From Cohnella sp. CFH 77786 (GTDB taxonomy: Bacteria > Bacillota > Bacilli > Paenibacillales > Paenibacillaceae): DNA of 64,000 nucleotides. The DNA lies in the NCBI RefSeq assembly GCF_019400745.1, contig NZ_WJIB01000007.1:1-64000 (forward strand). The letters are read 5' to 3'. The notes beneath the pieces are model-generated. The model saw only the letters and a program-made list of their open reading frames with translations, searched no databases and had not been told where the DNA came from. Every line of letters begins with the position of its first letter. The first letter of the stretch is position 1. Made by a program: the position numbers and the translations under genes. Positions 1 through 7,970 of the stretch are shown in pieces.

Positions 1-35
1 CAAACCCCCCAAAACCCCCCCTATACCCCCAAAAA

Positions 36-667
36 ACCCTGTAACACCCGCCCCCCCCCCCCCCCCCCCCCGCAATTCGCCCCTGTAACCCGGAAAAAAC
101 CGGCTGCAAGCGGCAAATTCCCGCTATCCACCCCTGTAACCCGGAAAAACCCGGCTGCACGCGGCACCCCCCCCAATCCGCCCCTGTAACCCGGAAAAAC
201 CCGGCTGCAAGCGGCAAATTCCCGCGATCCGCCCCTGTAACCCGGAAAAACCCGGCTGCAAGCGGCAAACTCCCGCAATCCACCCCTGTAACCCGGAAAA
301 ACCCGGCTGCAAGCGGCAAACTCCCGCTATCCGCCCCTGTAACCCGGAAAAAACCGGCTGCACGCGGCAAACTCCCGCAATCCGCCCCTGTAACCCGGAA
401 AAACCCGGTTACACGCGGCACCCCCCCGCAATTCGCCCCTGTAACCCGGAAAAACCCGGCTGCAAGCGGCAAACTCCCGCAATCCGCCCCTGTAACCCGG
501 AAAAACAACGGTTACACGCGGCACCCCCCCGCAATTCGCCCCCGTAACCCGGAAAAACCCGGCTGCACGCGGCAAACTCCCGCTATCCGCCCCTGTAACC
601 CGGAAAAACCCGGCTGCAAGCGGCAAATTCCCGCGATCCGCCCCTGTAACCCGGAAAAACCCGGCTG
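36..667. repeat. 51-bp tandem repeat array 1 (about 12 copies)
   Basis: About twelve head-to-tail units of 51 bp start near positions 83, 131, 182, 232, 283, 334, 385, 436, 487, 538, 589 and 640. Each begins CTGTAACCCGGAAAAACC and continues CGGCTGCAAGCGGC plus a more variable tail. The first half of the unit is nearly invariant. Because 51 is 17 codons, several frames stay open through the array, but the translations are only the repeat itself, so I do not call genes here. The array lies downstream of efp, beyond its terminator. The same core recurs in the array at 47.9-48.7 kb. The left end runs out of the window. Confidence 0.95.
51..71. repeat. Poly-C tract of 21 bases
   Basis: An uninterrupted run of 21 C at the left edge of the tandem array. 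Such tracts are prone to slippage and to assembly error, so the true length is uncertain. Confidence 0.8.
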
Positions 668-673
668 AAAATG

Positions 674-708
674 AAAAATCCCTGCTCACCGATTCGGCGG
701 GCAGGGAT
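674..708 (-). terminator. Rho-independent terminator of the efp operon
   Basis: Arms ATCCCTGC (678-685) and GCAGGGAT (701-708) pair perfectly. On the minus strand the stem is followed by TTTTT. It lies about 100 bp past the efp stop codon. Confidence 0.8.
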
Positions 709-739
709 ACGCAATGTTACAGGTTTCATAGACGTTTCC

Positions 740-804
740 AGCGTCTTACGGCGCAATATTCTGAAGCCTTTACCTCCCTAAGACGCTCTGGCCGTCTTAA
801 GACG
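740..804. other. Nested CGTCTTA inverted repeats after efp
   Basis: AGCGTCTTA (740-748) pairs with TAAGACGCT (779-787), and a perfect 12-bp palindrome CGTCTTAAGACG follows at 793-804, right next to the efp stop codon. The motif therefore occurs four times as half-sites within 65 bp. It could fold as an alternative 3' RNA structure of the efp transcript; the role is unknown. Confidence 0.45.
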
Positions 805-805
805 A

Positions 806-1363
806 TTACGCGCGGGAAATGTACTTGCCTTCGCGGGTATCGATCAGCAGCACATCGCCTTCGTTGATGAAGAGCGGAACCTGGACGTTCAGCCCGGTCT
901 CGAGCTTCGCATTCTTGGTGGCGCCGGTCGCGGTGTTGCCTTTGATGCCCGGCTCGGTTTCCGTCACCGCCAGCTCGACGCTGTTCGGAAGGGTGATGCC
1001 GATGATCTCGCCTTGGTAGCTGGCGATGTTGACGCTCATGTTCTCTTTGAGGAAATTGATTTCCCATTCGAGCTGCTTCTTGTTCAGTTCGAATTGGTCG
1101 TACGTCTCGTTGTCCATGAACGTATATTCGTTGCCCGAGTTGTAGAGATACTGCACCTGCCGGTTCTCGATCATCGCGCGGGCTACCGTCTCGCCCGCCC
1201 GGAACGTCTTCTCGACGACGTTGCCGTTGCGCAGGTTTTTGAGCTTGGAGCGCACGAACGCCGCGCCCTTGCCCGGCTTGACGTGCTGGAAGTCGGTGAC
1301 GGAATAGATGTCGCCGTCAACTTCGATGGAAAGGCCTGTCTTAAAATCGTTAACCGAGATCAC
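806..1363 (-). CDS. efp: Elongation factor P
   Basis: A 185-residue protein of the usual EF-P length, with three beta-barrel domains by family. EF-P binds between the P and E sites and relieves ribosome stalling at polyproline stretches. The loop PGKGAAFVR places the modifiable lysine at residue 32, as in Bacillus. The C-terminal OB domain (about 130-185) contains [14 protein letters not shown] and the final [10 protein letters not shown]. The ATG is preceded by AGGAGGGAAC at good spacing. It is the last gene of the aroQ-pepQ-efp run and starts 31 bp after the peptidase stop. No modification gene is visible nearby. Confidence 0.97.
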   Translation of the reverse strand: MISVNDFKTGLSIEVDGDIYSVTDFQHVKPGKGAAFVRSKLKNLRNGNVVEKTFRAGETVARAMIENRQVQYLYNSGNEYTFMDNETYDQFELNKKQLEWEINFLKENMSVNIASYQGEIIGITLPNSVELAVTETEPGIKGNTATGATKNAKLETGLNVQVPLFINEGDVLLIDTREGKYISRA

Positions 1364-1394
1364 TGAAAGTTCCCTCCTGTGGTAATGCCGCTCC

Positions 1395-2468
1395 TTAGTC
1401 CAGTACGATAAGTTCTTTGGGGGAGCGAGTAAGAATTTGGATGCCGGTATCCGTAATGACGACGTCGTCCTCGATCCTCACGCCCCCGAAGCCGGGAAGG
1501 TAGATGCCGGGTTCGACCGTCACGGTCATGCCGGGTCTCAGCACGATGTCTCCGGTTCGGGAAAGCCTCGGCTCTTCATGGATCTCCATTCCGAGACCGT
1601 GGCCCGTCCCATGGCCGAAATGGTCACCATAACCATACCTTGTGATGATGTCTCTCGTCAAGGCGTCGCCTTCACGCCCCATCATCCCGGGCTTCAAATG
1701 GTCTAACGCGGATTGCTGCGCTTCCTTGACGATGGCGTAGATTTCCTTATGTTTGTCGTTGGGCTTGCCGACGACGACGGTCCGGGTCAAATCGGAGCAG
1801 TAACCTTGGTAGTAGGCCCCGAAATCGAGCTTGACGAACTCGTTCGCGCCGATCACGCGGCCGCTCGCGACGCCGTGCGGCAACGCCGAACGTTCGCCGG
1901 ATGCGACGATCGTGTCGAAGGACGGACCGGAAGCGCCCAGCTTTCGCATGAAGGTTTCCATTTCCGCCGCGACCTCAAGCTCGGTGACGCCGGGTTTGAT
2001 GAAGCCGAGAATATGCTCGAACGTGCGGTCCGCCACCTCGGCAGCCTCCCGCATGACGCCCAGCTCAGCTTCTTCTTTCACCATGCGCAGCTCCTCGACG
2101 ATCCCTCCCGCCGGAAGCAATTCTGCCGGTGCATAAGCCTTGACCCAGGACGCGTGCTCCGCGAACGTGACGTGGCGGTCTTCGAACAGAAGCTTCTCGA
2201 TTCCCCACTCTTTCAGCAGGTCCGCGACGGTCGCCTTGATGTCGGGTCCATGTTCAACGATCTCGTAACCGTGCGCCTGCTTCGGAGCCTGCTCCCGATA
2301 ACGGAAGTCCGTAATCAGAGCCGCCCGGTCTTCCGACAACAGCAGCACGCCCGACGTCCCCGTGAAACCGGACAAATACCTCCGGTTGACGCCGCTGCCG
2401 ACCAGCATCGCCGTGGCGCCGGCCTCCGCGATTTTCCCCCGCAAATGGCGAACCCTTGCATTCGGCAT
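1395..2468 (-). CDS. M24 family Xaa-Pro aminopeptidase/dipeptidase (YqhT-like)
   Basis: A 357-residue cytosolic metallopeptidase that by family hydrolyses peptide bonds next to proline. An N-terminal creatinase-like domain (about 5-125) precedes the pita-bread catalytic domain. The expected dinuclear metal ligands are visible: D215 (KLDFGAYY), D226 (YCSDLTRT), H290 (GTGHGLG), E319 (VEPGIY) and E333 (RIEDD). H297 in IHEEP is also conserved. An ATG with GGGGGG upstream sits 13 bp from the aroQ stop. The order aroQ-peptidase-efp matches B. subtilis yqhS-yqhT-efp. The substrate cannot be set from sequence. Confidence 0.93.
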   Translation of the reverse strand: MPNARVRHLRGKIAEAGATAMLVGSGVNRRYLSGFTGTSGVLLLSEDRAALITDFRYREQAPKQAHGYEIVEHGPDIKATVADLLKEWGIEKLLFEDRHVTFAEHASWVKAYAPAELLPAGGIVEELRMVKEEAELGVMREAAEVADRTFEHILGFIKPGVTELEVAAEMETFMRKLGASGPSFDTIVASGERSALPHGVASGRVIGANEFVKLDFGAYYQGYCSDLTRTVVVGKPNDKHKEIYAIVKEAQQSALDHLKPGMMGREGDALTRDIITRYGYGDHFGHGTGHGLGMEIHEEPRLSRTGDIVLRPGMTVTVEPGIYLPGFGGVRIEDDVVITDTGIQILTRSPKELIVLD

Positions 2469-2481
2469 CCCGAATCCCCCC

Positions 2482-2919
2482 TTAATTCCGGATATGATGG
2501 AGCAGCGCGGTCAACCCCAATTCGTAGCCTAGCGATCCGAAACCCGAGATTTGACCCACCGCGACAGGAGCCGTAACCGAAACGTGCCGAAACGCTTCCC
2601 GCTTGTGGATGTTCGAAAGATGGACCTCGACTACCGGCAAACCGACCGCAGCCAATCCGTCCCGCAAGGCGTAACTGGTGTGCGTAAGCGCCCCCGGATT
2701 GATCAGAATGCCGTCATGCCTTCCGTAAGCGGCATGGATGGCGTCGAGCAGCGCGCCTTCATGGTTGGATTGGAAAAATTGCAGCTCCGCTCCGAGACGA
2801 TCCCCATGCTCCCTGAGCCTGTTTTCGATGTCCTGCAGCGTCATGGAGCCGTAAATCCCCGGCTCCCGAATGCCGAGCATGTTGAGGTTCGGTCCGTTCA
2901 ATACGAGTATACTGGGCAT
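2482..2919 (-). CDS. aroQ: Type II 3-dehydroquinate dehydratase
   Basis: A 145-residue shikimate-pathway enzyme that dehydrates 3-dehydroquinate to 3-dehydroshikimate, normally as a dodecamer. Signature segments are [10 protein letters not shown] at the N terminus, EPGIYG with the catalytic tyrosine region, [15 protein letters not shown], and [12 protein letters not shown] with the catalytic histidine region. The open frame extends 22 codons further upstream, but I choose the internal ATG at 2919: it has GGAGGAG about 8 nt before it and starts the protein right at the conserved [10 protein letters not shown]. It is the likely first or second gene of the operon with the peptidase and efp. Confidence 0.95.
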   Translation of the reverse strand: MPSILVLNGPNLNMLGIREPGIYGSMTLQDIENRLREHGDRLGAELQFFQSNHEGALLDAIHAAYGRHDGILINPGALTHTSYALRDGLAAVGLPVVEVHLSNIHKREAFRHVSVTAPVAVGQISGFGSLGYELGLTALLHHIRN

Positions 2920-3021
2920 AAGGTCGAATTCTCCTCCGCTTCCGCAGCCTTCCAGCCGGTATCGTTCACCAGAAGATTGTATCACAGCGGGAAGCGGAAG
3001 ATAATCCCTTTATGGGGACGG

Positions 3022-3633
3022 TTAAGCGCCGGCCAGCTTCCTTTCGCGTTTCACGTCTTCATGGTACTCGAATGCGATGCTGTAACCGATGAACAGTCCC
3101 CAAACCGTAAAGAGGCACAAATCCGTGAGAATGCTGTTCCATCCGATTTTCCTGAGCGGCGGAACGGCCCCGATCGCGGGACCGACCGCCAGGTAGAACA
3201 CGGCCCACCAAGCCGCACCGAACATCAGCCCCGGCAAGGGGCCCCGCAACGGCTTGAGCAAAGCGTAATAGACAAACGCTGCGACAATGGACATGACGAT
3301 GAACAGAACGTATCCGACCGTCTGCCAGTAACCGCTTGCCAGTGCGCTTCGCCGGACCCACGGATCCGCCAGGAAAGCCGCCGGCACGCTGGTAAAATTC
3401 AGCGCTACGGCCAGCCAGCGGACGAACCCCCAAATGATTCCGGCAAAAAAGCCGATTTTCAGGCAATAGGCAATAGGCTCCGTTACGGCACCTTCCCCGC
3501 CGCGCCGGGAAGAGGTCGTTCCCGTTTCCTCGCCTTGGCGGGATGAGCCCGTTCCCGCGTCCTCGCCGCCCCGCGGGGAAGAGGCCGCGCCTGCGTCCTC
3601 CCCGCCCCGCCGGGAATCGGAAGTACCCGACAT
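3022..3633 (-). CDS. yqhR: YqhR family membrane protein with repeated N-terminal tail
   Basis: A 203-residue protein with about four membrane segments (for example KIGFFAGIIWGFVRWLAVAL, VGYVLFIVMSIVAAFVYYAL, GLMFGAAWWAVFYLAV and LCLFTVWGLFIGYS). Its place between aroQ and yqhQ is that of B. subtilis yqhR, whose function is unknown. The first 50 residues are low-complexity and built from three or four imperfect copies of a unit like RGGEDAG plus a Ser/Thr run; this is unusual for the family. The ATG at 3633 has GAGGTGG 6 nt before it. An upstream in-frame ATG at 3657 has a weaker site. Confidence 0.75.
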   Translation of the reverse strand: MSGTSDSRRGGEDAGAASSPRGGEDAGTGSSRQGEETGTTSSRRGGEGAVTEPIAYCLKIGFFAGIIWGFVRWLAVALNFTSVPAAFLADPWVRRSALASGYWQTVGYVLFIVMSIVAAFVYYALLKPLRGPLPGLMFGAAWWAVFYLAVGPAIGAVPPLRKIGWNSILTDLCLFTVWGLFIGYSIAFEYHEDVKRERKLAGA

Positions 3634-3784
3634 TCGATCCACCTCGATTCCATGCAAATGTTACCTTTAGGCTTCCCGCTCCCTTTCTTCCTTACTCCCC
3701 ATACCGGCGGCCTCGTTGCCTGTGGCAATCTCCCATGCGATCTTGTAAAATAGATGTACATTCGAATGAAGCAGGTGAAAAGGC

Positions 3785-4735
3785 ATGTCCCAAACGCCCG
3801 CCGTTTACGGCGGACAAGCCGTGATCGAAGGTGTCATGTTCGCCGGCCGGCACGTGAACGTGACGGCAGTCCGGCGCAAGAATCAGGAAATCACCTTCTA
3901 CGAAGTTCCGAGGAAAGCTTCGTCCTCGTTCGTCAGAACCGTCAAGAAAATCCCGTTTATCCGCGGCATCGTCGGCATCGTCGAATCCGCGGCCAAGGGC
4001 TCCCAGCATCTGACCTACTCCGCCGAAGCTTACGCCGAAGACGAAACGGGACCGGACGAGGCCCCGGCCGAGAAGAAGGAAACATGGAACCTCACGATGA
4101 TCCTCGGCGTCGCGGCGGTCGGCGTGCTGTCCTTCCTCGTCGGGAAATTCGTGCTTACCCTCGTGCCCGCGGCTTTGGAAGACATGATCTTCGGACGGGC
4201 ATTCGAGAATAGAATATTACACAACCTGCTTGAAGGCGTTATCAAAATCATTCTTCTCCTCGCCTACTTGTGGGGGATCTCCCAGACACCTTTAATCAAA
4301 CGCCTGTTTCAATACCACGGAGCCGAGCACAAGGTCATCAGCGCCTTCGAGGCCGGTCATGAGCTTACGGTCGAGAACGTCCAGAAGATGAGCCGGCTCC
4401 ATTACCGCTGCGGCAGCAGCTTCATCATCTTCACCGTAATCGTCGGCGTCATCATTTATTCCTTTTTCAGCTGGGACTCCATGGGAGAACGTCTTCTGCA
4501 GCGGATCCTGCTGCTGCCCCTCGTGCTTGGCGTATCGTATGAAGTGCTGCGGGCCACGAATGCCGTACGGGACATTCCCGTGCTCCGCTGGCTCGGCTAT
4601 CCCGGCCTCTGGCTGCAGCTGCTGACCACCAAGGAACCGACAGACGACCAGGTTGCCGTTTCCATCGCTTCGTTTAACCGGATGAGAGAATTGGACCGAC
4701 AGGTGAATCCCGTGCAGCAATCCGTCAGAGTTTGA
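3785..4735 (+). CDS. yqhQ: DUF1385 membrane protein YqhQ
   Basis: A 316-residue protein that starts with the family hallmark YGGQAVIEGVMFAGR. It continues with several membrane spans (about 110-135, 150-170, 215-235, 245-265) and the conserved block YHGAEHKVI near 185. The biochemical role of DUF1385 proteins is not established. AGGTGAAAA stands 4 nt before the ATG. It is divergent from yqhR, whereas in B. subtilis yqhQ and yqhR point the same way. A small membrane-protein gene follows 19 bp downstream. Confidence 0.92.
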   Translation: MSQTPAVYGGQAVIEGVMFAGRHVNVTAVRRKNQEITFYEVPRKASSSFVRTVKKIPFIRGIVGIVESAAKGSQHLTYSAEAYAEDETGPDEAPAEKKETWNLTMILGVAAVGVLSFLVGKFVLTLVPAALEDMIFGRAFENRILHNLLEGVIKIILLLAYLWGISQTPLIKRLFQYHGAEHKVISAFEAGHELTVENVQKMSRLHYRCGSSFIIFTVIVGVIIYSFFSWDSMGERLLQRILLLPLVLGVSYEVLRATNAVRDIPVLRWLGYPGLWLQLLTTKEPTDDQVAVSIASFNRMRELDRQVNPVQQSVRV

Positions 4736-4754
4736 CTTTAGAGGAGGAATCGCT

Positions 4755-5054
4755 TTGCAAAGCCGTTTCCACCCGATGTTTTACGTGATCCTGCCGCTTG
4801 CCGTGTTAGGTTTCGCGACCCAGTTCGAAACGCTGGTCCGATCGCTTGTCGTGCCGATCGCGATTATCGCAGTGCTGTTCGTCCTCTATTTCGTGATGCA
4901 GAAACGCCCCATCCGCCACCGCAATGCCCGGCCTGCTCCGCGGCAGACGCGGCGGCAGCCGGAGAAGTTAAAGCCGAAACGTCAGGCTTCCCCGTTCCGG
5001 GTCATCGAAGGACGCAAGAACCGGGACGACGAGGAGCCGCCCCGCTACCACTGA
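4755..5054 (+). CDS. Small membrane protein with basic tail (yqhP position)
   Basis: A 99-residue protein with two predicted membrane segments (about 8-25 and 30-48) followed by a strongly basic, Pro/Arg/Lys/Gln-rich cytoplasmic tail ending DDEEPPRYH. It starts at TTG, with GAGGAGGAA 6 nt before. It sits directly behind yqhQ, the place of yqhP in B. subtilis; I see no conserved domain, so equivalence rests on position. The operon pair ends at a terminator at 5136-5176. Confidence 0.75.
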   Translation: MQSRFHPMFYVILPLAVLGFATQFETLVRSLVVPIAIIAVLFVLYFVMQKRPIRHRNARPAPRQTRRQPEKLKPKRQASPFRVIEGRKNRDDEEPPRYH

Positions 5055-5105
5055 ACAACCCCCCTCAGAAGAGACGCGAAGCTCTGCAGCTTGTTCCGAG
5101 AGTTC

Positions 5106-5128
5106 GATAAAGTAAGGGGGAGCCCCCG
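5106..5128. repeat. Copy of a small dispersed element
   Basis: A 23-bp stretch beginning GATAAAG and ending with the perfect palindrome GGGGGAGCCCCC plus G differs at only two positions from one at 45860-45882, which lies beside the ccpN gene. It is intergenic, between the yqhP-like gene and its terminator. Confidence 0.6.
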
Positions 5129-5135
5129 AGAATGG

Positions 5136-5176
5136 AAACCGCCTCACTGCCGATCGCCGGCAGGAGGCGGTTTTCC
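5136..5176. terminator. Bidirectional terminator between convergent genes
   Basis: AACCGCCTC pairs with GAGGCGGTT, with an inner CTGCC/GGCAG stem, ending TTTTCC on the plus strand. It separates the yqhQ pair from the convergent patatin gene. Confidence 0.8.
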
Positions 5177-5184
5177 GTATCCGA

Positions 5185-6153
5185 TCAGTTCGGCTTGACC
5201 TCGGTCCTGAGCTTGCCCGTTCTCCGGTCCCACAGGCGGAAAAACTTCTGCCCCGCCGCAAGGCCCGCTTCGTAGAGGCCTGCGCTCGCCTCCGGTTTCA
5301 GGTCGAATTGGGTCGTTTCCACCCCCATCGTGGGAATCCGAATCGTGCGGACCCACTTCTGCTCTTCGATATAACGTTCGTCATGCGCCCCGAGCATCGT
5401 TTCGAACATCGCCTGGAACATGGTGATCGGGCCCGAGATCCGATGCTGCTTGGCTTCCGTGCGCCCGATCATTTGGAAGCCGATAACCGGAATCGCGTTC
5501 TCTTCCGAAGCGTCTTTCTCGAACAGCCACAGTGGAAAATTACTCAGCAGCCCCCCATCCACGATGTAGGAGAACCTTGCCCGGACGGTTTCCCGCGAGC
5601 GGGCCTTCCTCGGACGAAGCGGCTGCCGGAGTACGACCGGGTCGAAGAAATACGGTATGCTGGTGCTCATCCGGATCGCTTTGGCGACCGGAAACCGGGA
5701 CGGATCCATCCCGTACTCCGCGATATCGTCCGGCAGCACGAGCAGCTTGCCGTTCGTAATGTCCGAGGCAATGATCCGGACTTTCCCCCCGGGCAAATCG
5801 CCGAACACGCGCACTCCCTTCGCGGCCAGCAATCGTGCGACCCATTCCTCCAGGGCATCCCCTGCGTAAAGCCCCTTGCGCAGCAGCAAGCGGACGGCTG
5901 GACCGATGATACTCACGTTGAAAATGGGAGCCCGCTGCATGAACGACTTGAACGGCGTCGACTGAATAATCTCCCTCATCTCCGTCGCCGTATATCCTGT
6001 CGCCACAAGCGCGGCCACGATGCTGCCGGAGGAGGTCCCGGCCACCCGGTGGAATCGGACGCCAGCCATTTCGGCGGCGCGAACCGCGCCGGCAAGCGAT
6101 ATTCCCCTGACCCCGCCGCCTTCGAAAACCGCGTTGACCAGCGTCGATTCCAC
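5185..6153 (-). CDS. Patatin-like phospholipase (YqhO-like)
   Basis: A 322-residue patatin-domain lipid acyl hydrolase. The oxyanion glycine loop is GGGVRG (12-17), the nucleophile elbow is G-T-S-S-G with Ser41, and the catalytic Asp is in the DGG motif (D199). No signal peptide is visible, so it is probably cytosolic or peripheral. The GTG start at 6153 is 7 nt after AAAAGGGGG. The position between the yqhP-like gene and mntR matches B. subtilis yqhO. The natural substrate is unknown. Confidence 0.9.
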   Translation of the reverse strand: MESTLVNAVFEGGGVRGISLAGAVRAAEMAGVRFHRVAGTSSGSIVAALVATGYTATEMREIIQSTPFKSFMQRAPIFNVSIIGPAVRLLLRKGLYAGDALEEWVARLLAAKGVRVFGDLPGGKVRIIASDITNGKLLVLPDDIAEYGMDPSRFPVAKAIRMSTSIPYFFDPVVLRQPLRPRKARSRETVRARFSYIVDGGLLSNFPLWLFEKDASEENAIPVIGFQMIGRTEAKQHRISGPITMFQAMFETMLGAHDERYIEEQKWVRTIRIPTMGVETTQFDLKPEASAGLYEAGLAAGQKFFRLWDRRTGKLRTEVKPN

Positions 6154-6304
6154 GGGTCATCCCCCTTTTCGCTCCCGAAGCCTCATAAGCCCAATCTATG
6201 CGGGCATTCCCGCCTCTAAAACCAGATGGCAAAAAGAACCCGGCAAAACGCCTCGAAGCTTGTCTTTTTTTGAAGATAAAGTCAAAGGGAGGCCTCCGAT
6301 AACG

Positions 6305-6343
6305 ACAAAAAAACCGCCCGTGCCGGGAAGGCATGAGGGCGGC
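6305..6343 (-). terminator. Minus-strand terminator left behind by a decayed gene
   Basis: CCGCCC and GGGCGG form a stem with inner TGCC/GGCA, followed on the minus strand by TTTTTTTG. The only upstream minus-strand coding remnant is the SGNH pseudogene. Confidence 0.75.
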
Positions 6344-6407
6344 AAAGGCCGTAAAACCATGGATGGTCAGCGGATCGCGAGCGGGCTGTTCTGGACGGAT
6401 GCAGCCG

Positions 6408-6559
6408 GCTTTCGGCATACTCGTTGCCCAGGCGCCCCGCGATGATATACGGATATCCGTGGCCGAGAATGCGGTTCGGATCGTCGTTGCGTCCCCGGTC
6501 GCGTCCGTGATCGAGTCCCCTTGAAACAGGATCGTTCTTGGCGAAACGTTGCGGCTCAT
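6408..6559 (-). pseudogene. Truncated, frameshifted SGNH/GDSL hydrolase
   Basis: From the ATG at 6559 the frame reads RTILFQGDSITDA, the block I nucleophile motif of SGNH hydrolases (Ser in GDSIT). About two codons later the match jumps frame. In the +1 frame it reads RDRG-NDDPNRILGHGYPYI and IAGRLGNEYAES, exactly the next conserved part of this family. Homology then stops near 6408, so blocks II-V (including the Asp-His pair) are missing. A terminator remains 65 bp further on. This looks like a gene killed by a small indel near 6500 and an internal deletion. Sequencing error could explain the indel but not the missing remainder. Confidence 0.75.
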
Positions 6560-6676
6560 CTTCTCCGTCGCCTCTCCCAAGTCAAACGCCGATGCCATCC
6601 TTCTCGGACGGACAGACGTTTTGCCGCAGCGATCCGGAGGAGCATCGTGCGAACGATGCTTCCATGAATCATTCAT

Positions 6677-6727
6677 AAAAACGGACTATCCCCGGCCATC
6701 CGTGGATGAGCGGCCAATAGTCCCGTT
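6677..6727 (-). terminator. Terminator of mntR
   Basis: Directly after the mntR stop codon, ACGG-GACTAT pairs with ATAGTC-CGT (one bulge), with an inner GGCC/GGCC pairing and TTTTTA on the minus strand. Confidence 0.75.
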
Positions 6728-7150
6728 TCAATCGTTCTCCAGTTCTGCGCGGATCCGCTGCAGCTCCGCCTGCCGGGATTCGTCCCGGTTGAAGTACTCG
6801 ACCAGCGTCTCGATGCAGGTGATCGAATCCCAGCTCAAGTGGTGCTCGATTCCTTCCACGTCGCGGTAAATGTTCTCTTCCTGCACGCCGATCATTTTCA
6901 AGAAAGATTCGAGCAGATGGTGGCGGTCCACCAGCCGCTTGCCCATTCTCTTGCCCTTGTGCGTCAGAATGAGGCCCCGGTACTTCTCATAGATCAGATA
7001 GTTGTCCTTGTCCAGCTTCTGGATCATCTTCGTGACCGATGAGGGGTGCACCTCGAGACCTTCGGCGATATCGGATACCCGGGCGTAACCTTTCTCGTCG
7101 ATCAGCCGGTAGATCCGTTCCAGGTAATCTTCCATACTCGGGGTCGGCAC
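6728..7150 (-). CDS. mntR: DtxR-family manganese regulator MntR
   Basis: A 140-residue Mn(II)-responsive repressor of manganese uptake. The N-terminal winged helix includes [25 protein letters not shown] and the dimerisation half includes [12 protein letters not shown]. Counting from the GTG at 7150, the metal ligands D8 and E11 ([10 protein letters not shown]) fall on the B. subtilis MntR numbers, and the later His/Glu ligands ([15 protein letters not shown]) are present. The GTG start has AAAGGGGGG upstream; the open frame extends 7 codons further. In B. subtilis, too, mntR stands next to yqhO. No manganese transporter gene is present in the window. Confidence 0.93.
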   Translation of the reverse strand: MPTPSMEDYLERIYRLIDEKGYARVSDIAEGLEVHPSSVTKMIQKLDKDNYLIYEKYRGLILTHKGKRMGKRLVDRHHLLESFLKMIGVQEENIYRDVEGIEHHLSWDSITCIETLVEYFNRDESRQAELQRIRAELEND

Positions 7151-7240
7151 GCCGAGCCCCCCTTTCCTCACGGTCGCTTGCTTAATGTATCATACACTGC
7201 TCCGGGGGCGGGGGGCAAGTCCGGTATCGGCGGAAACGGC

Positions 7241-7951
7241 CTAAAACTTCAACCACTCCGGCGTAATGCTCTGCAGCCAGATCGTGATGATGATCATCCG
7301 GTCCGTGAACAGCAGAATGCCCATCGCGACCATGAGGGCGCCGCCGATTTTCATCATCGTACCCGAATATTTCAGGATCCACCGGGTGGAGCCGATGAAG
7401 AAGGCCAGCACGAAAAAAGGAACGGCGAACCCGAGCGAATAGGCCGTCGTAAGCCCTGCCCAAGTTCCGGGGTTACTCGCCGCGAGCAGGATGATCGAGG
7501 ACAGGATCGGCCCAATGCAAGGAGACCAGCCGGCCGAAAAACCGACCCCGAATACGAACGAGCCCAAATAACCCGCGGGTCTGGAGGAAACGTTGAGCTT
7601 GCGCTCCTTCAGCAGCAGCTGCGGCTGGAAAACCCCGAGCAGGAACAAGCCCATCAGCACGATGAGAATGGCCGAGATTTGCCGGATGACGTCCTGGTAT
7701 TCCCGGAATGTCTCCGCGAAGGCGTTGGCGCCGTACCCGAGGGCGAAAAACACCATGGAGAAGCCGAGAATGAAAAAGAACGTATGCGCCATCGTTTTCA
7801 CGCGGACTTGCGCGCTCGTATCCGTCTTGATCTGCGTCACGGAAATCCCGGTGATATAAGACAAATAGGAAGGATACAAGGGCAGGCAGCAAGGGGAAAT
7901 GAACGATGCGAAGCCCGCGGCGAAGGCGATTCCTACGTTAACGTCGGCCAT
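7241..7951 (-). CDS. ccdA: CcdA-type thiol-disulfide transmembrane protein
   Basis: A 236-residue polytopic membrane protein of the CcdA/DsbD-beta family, which passes reducing equivalents from cytosolic thioredoxin across the membrane for cytochrome c maturation and spore cortex thiol proteins. About six membrane helices are visible. The expected cysteines are in helix 1 (ISPCCLPLYPS) and helix 4 (GWSPCIGP). AAGGAGGGAC precedes the ATG. It begins only 19 bp after the znuB stop, so it may be read through from the zinc operon. No cytochrome c biogenesis partners are nearby. Confidence 0.9.
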   Translation of the reverse strand: MADVNVGIAFAAGFASFISPCCLPLYPSYLSYITGISVTQIKTDTSAQVRVKTMAHTFFFILGFSMVFFALGYGANAFAETFREYQDVIRQISAILIVLMGLFLLGVFQPQLLLKERKLNVSSRPAGYLGSFVFGVGFSAGWSPCIGPILSSIILLAASNPGTWAGLTTAYSLGFAVPFFVLAFFIGSTRWILKYSGTMMKIGGALMVAMGILLFTDRMIIITIWLQSITPEWLKF

Positions 7952-7970
7952 GCGGACGGTCCCTCCTTTC

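Noticed and set aside
36..667. Protein-coding open frames in array 1 (up to 120 codons on either strand)
   Set aside because: They are open only because the repeat length is a multiple of three; several frames are equally open and none has a ribosome site or a non-repeat domain.
5540..6676. 378-codon minus-strand open frame overlapping the patatin gene
   Set aside because: Only its first 40 codons carry real homology (the SGNH stub); the rest is an out-of-frame reading of the patatin gene.
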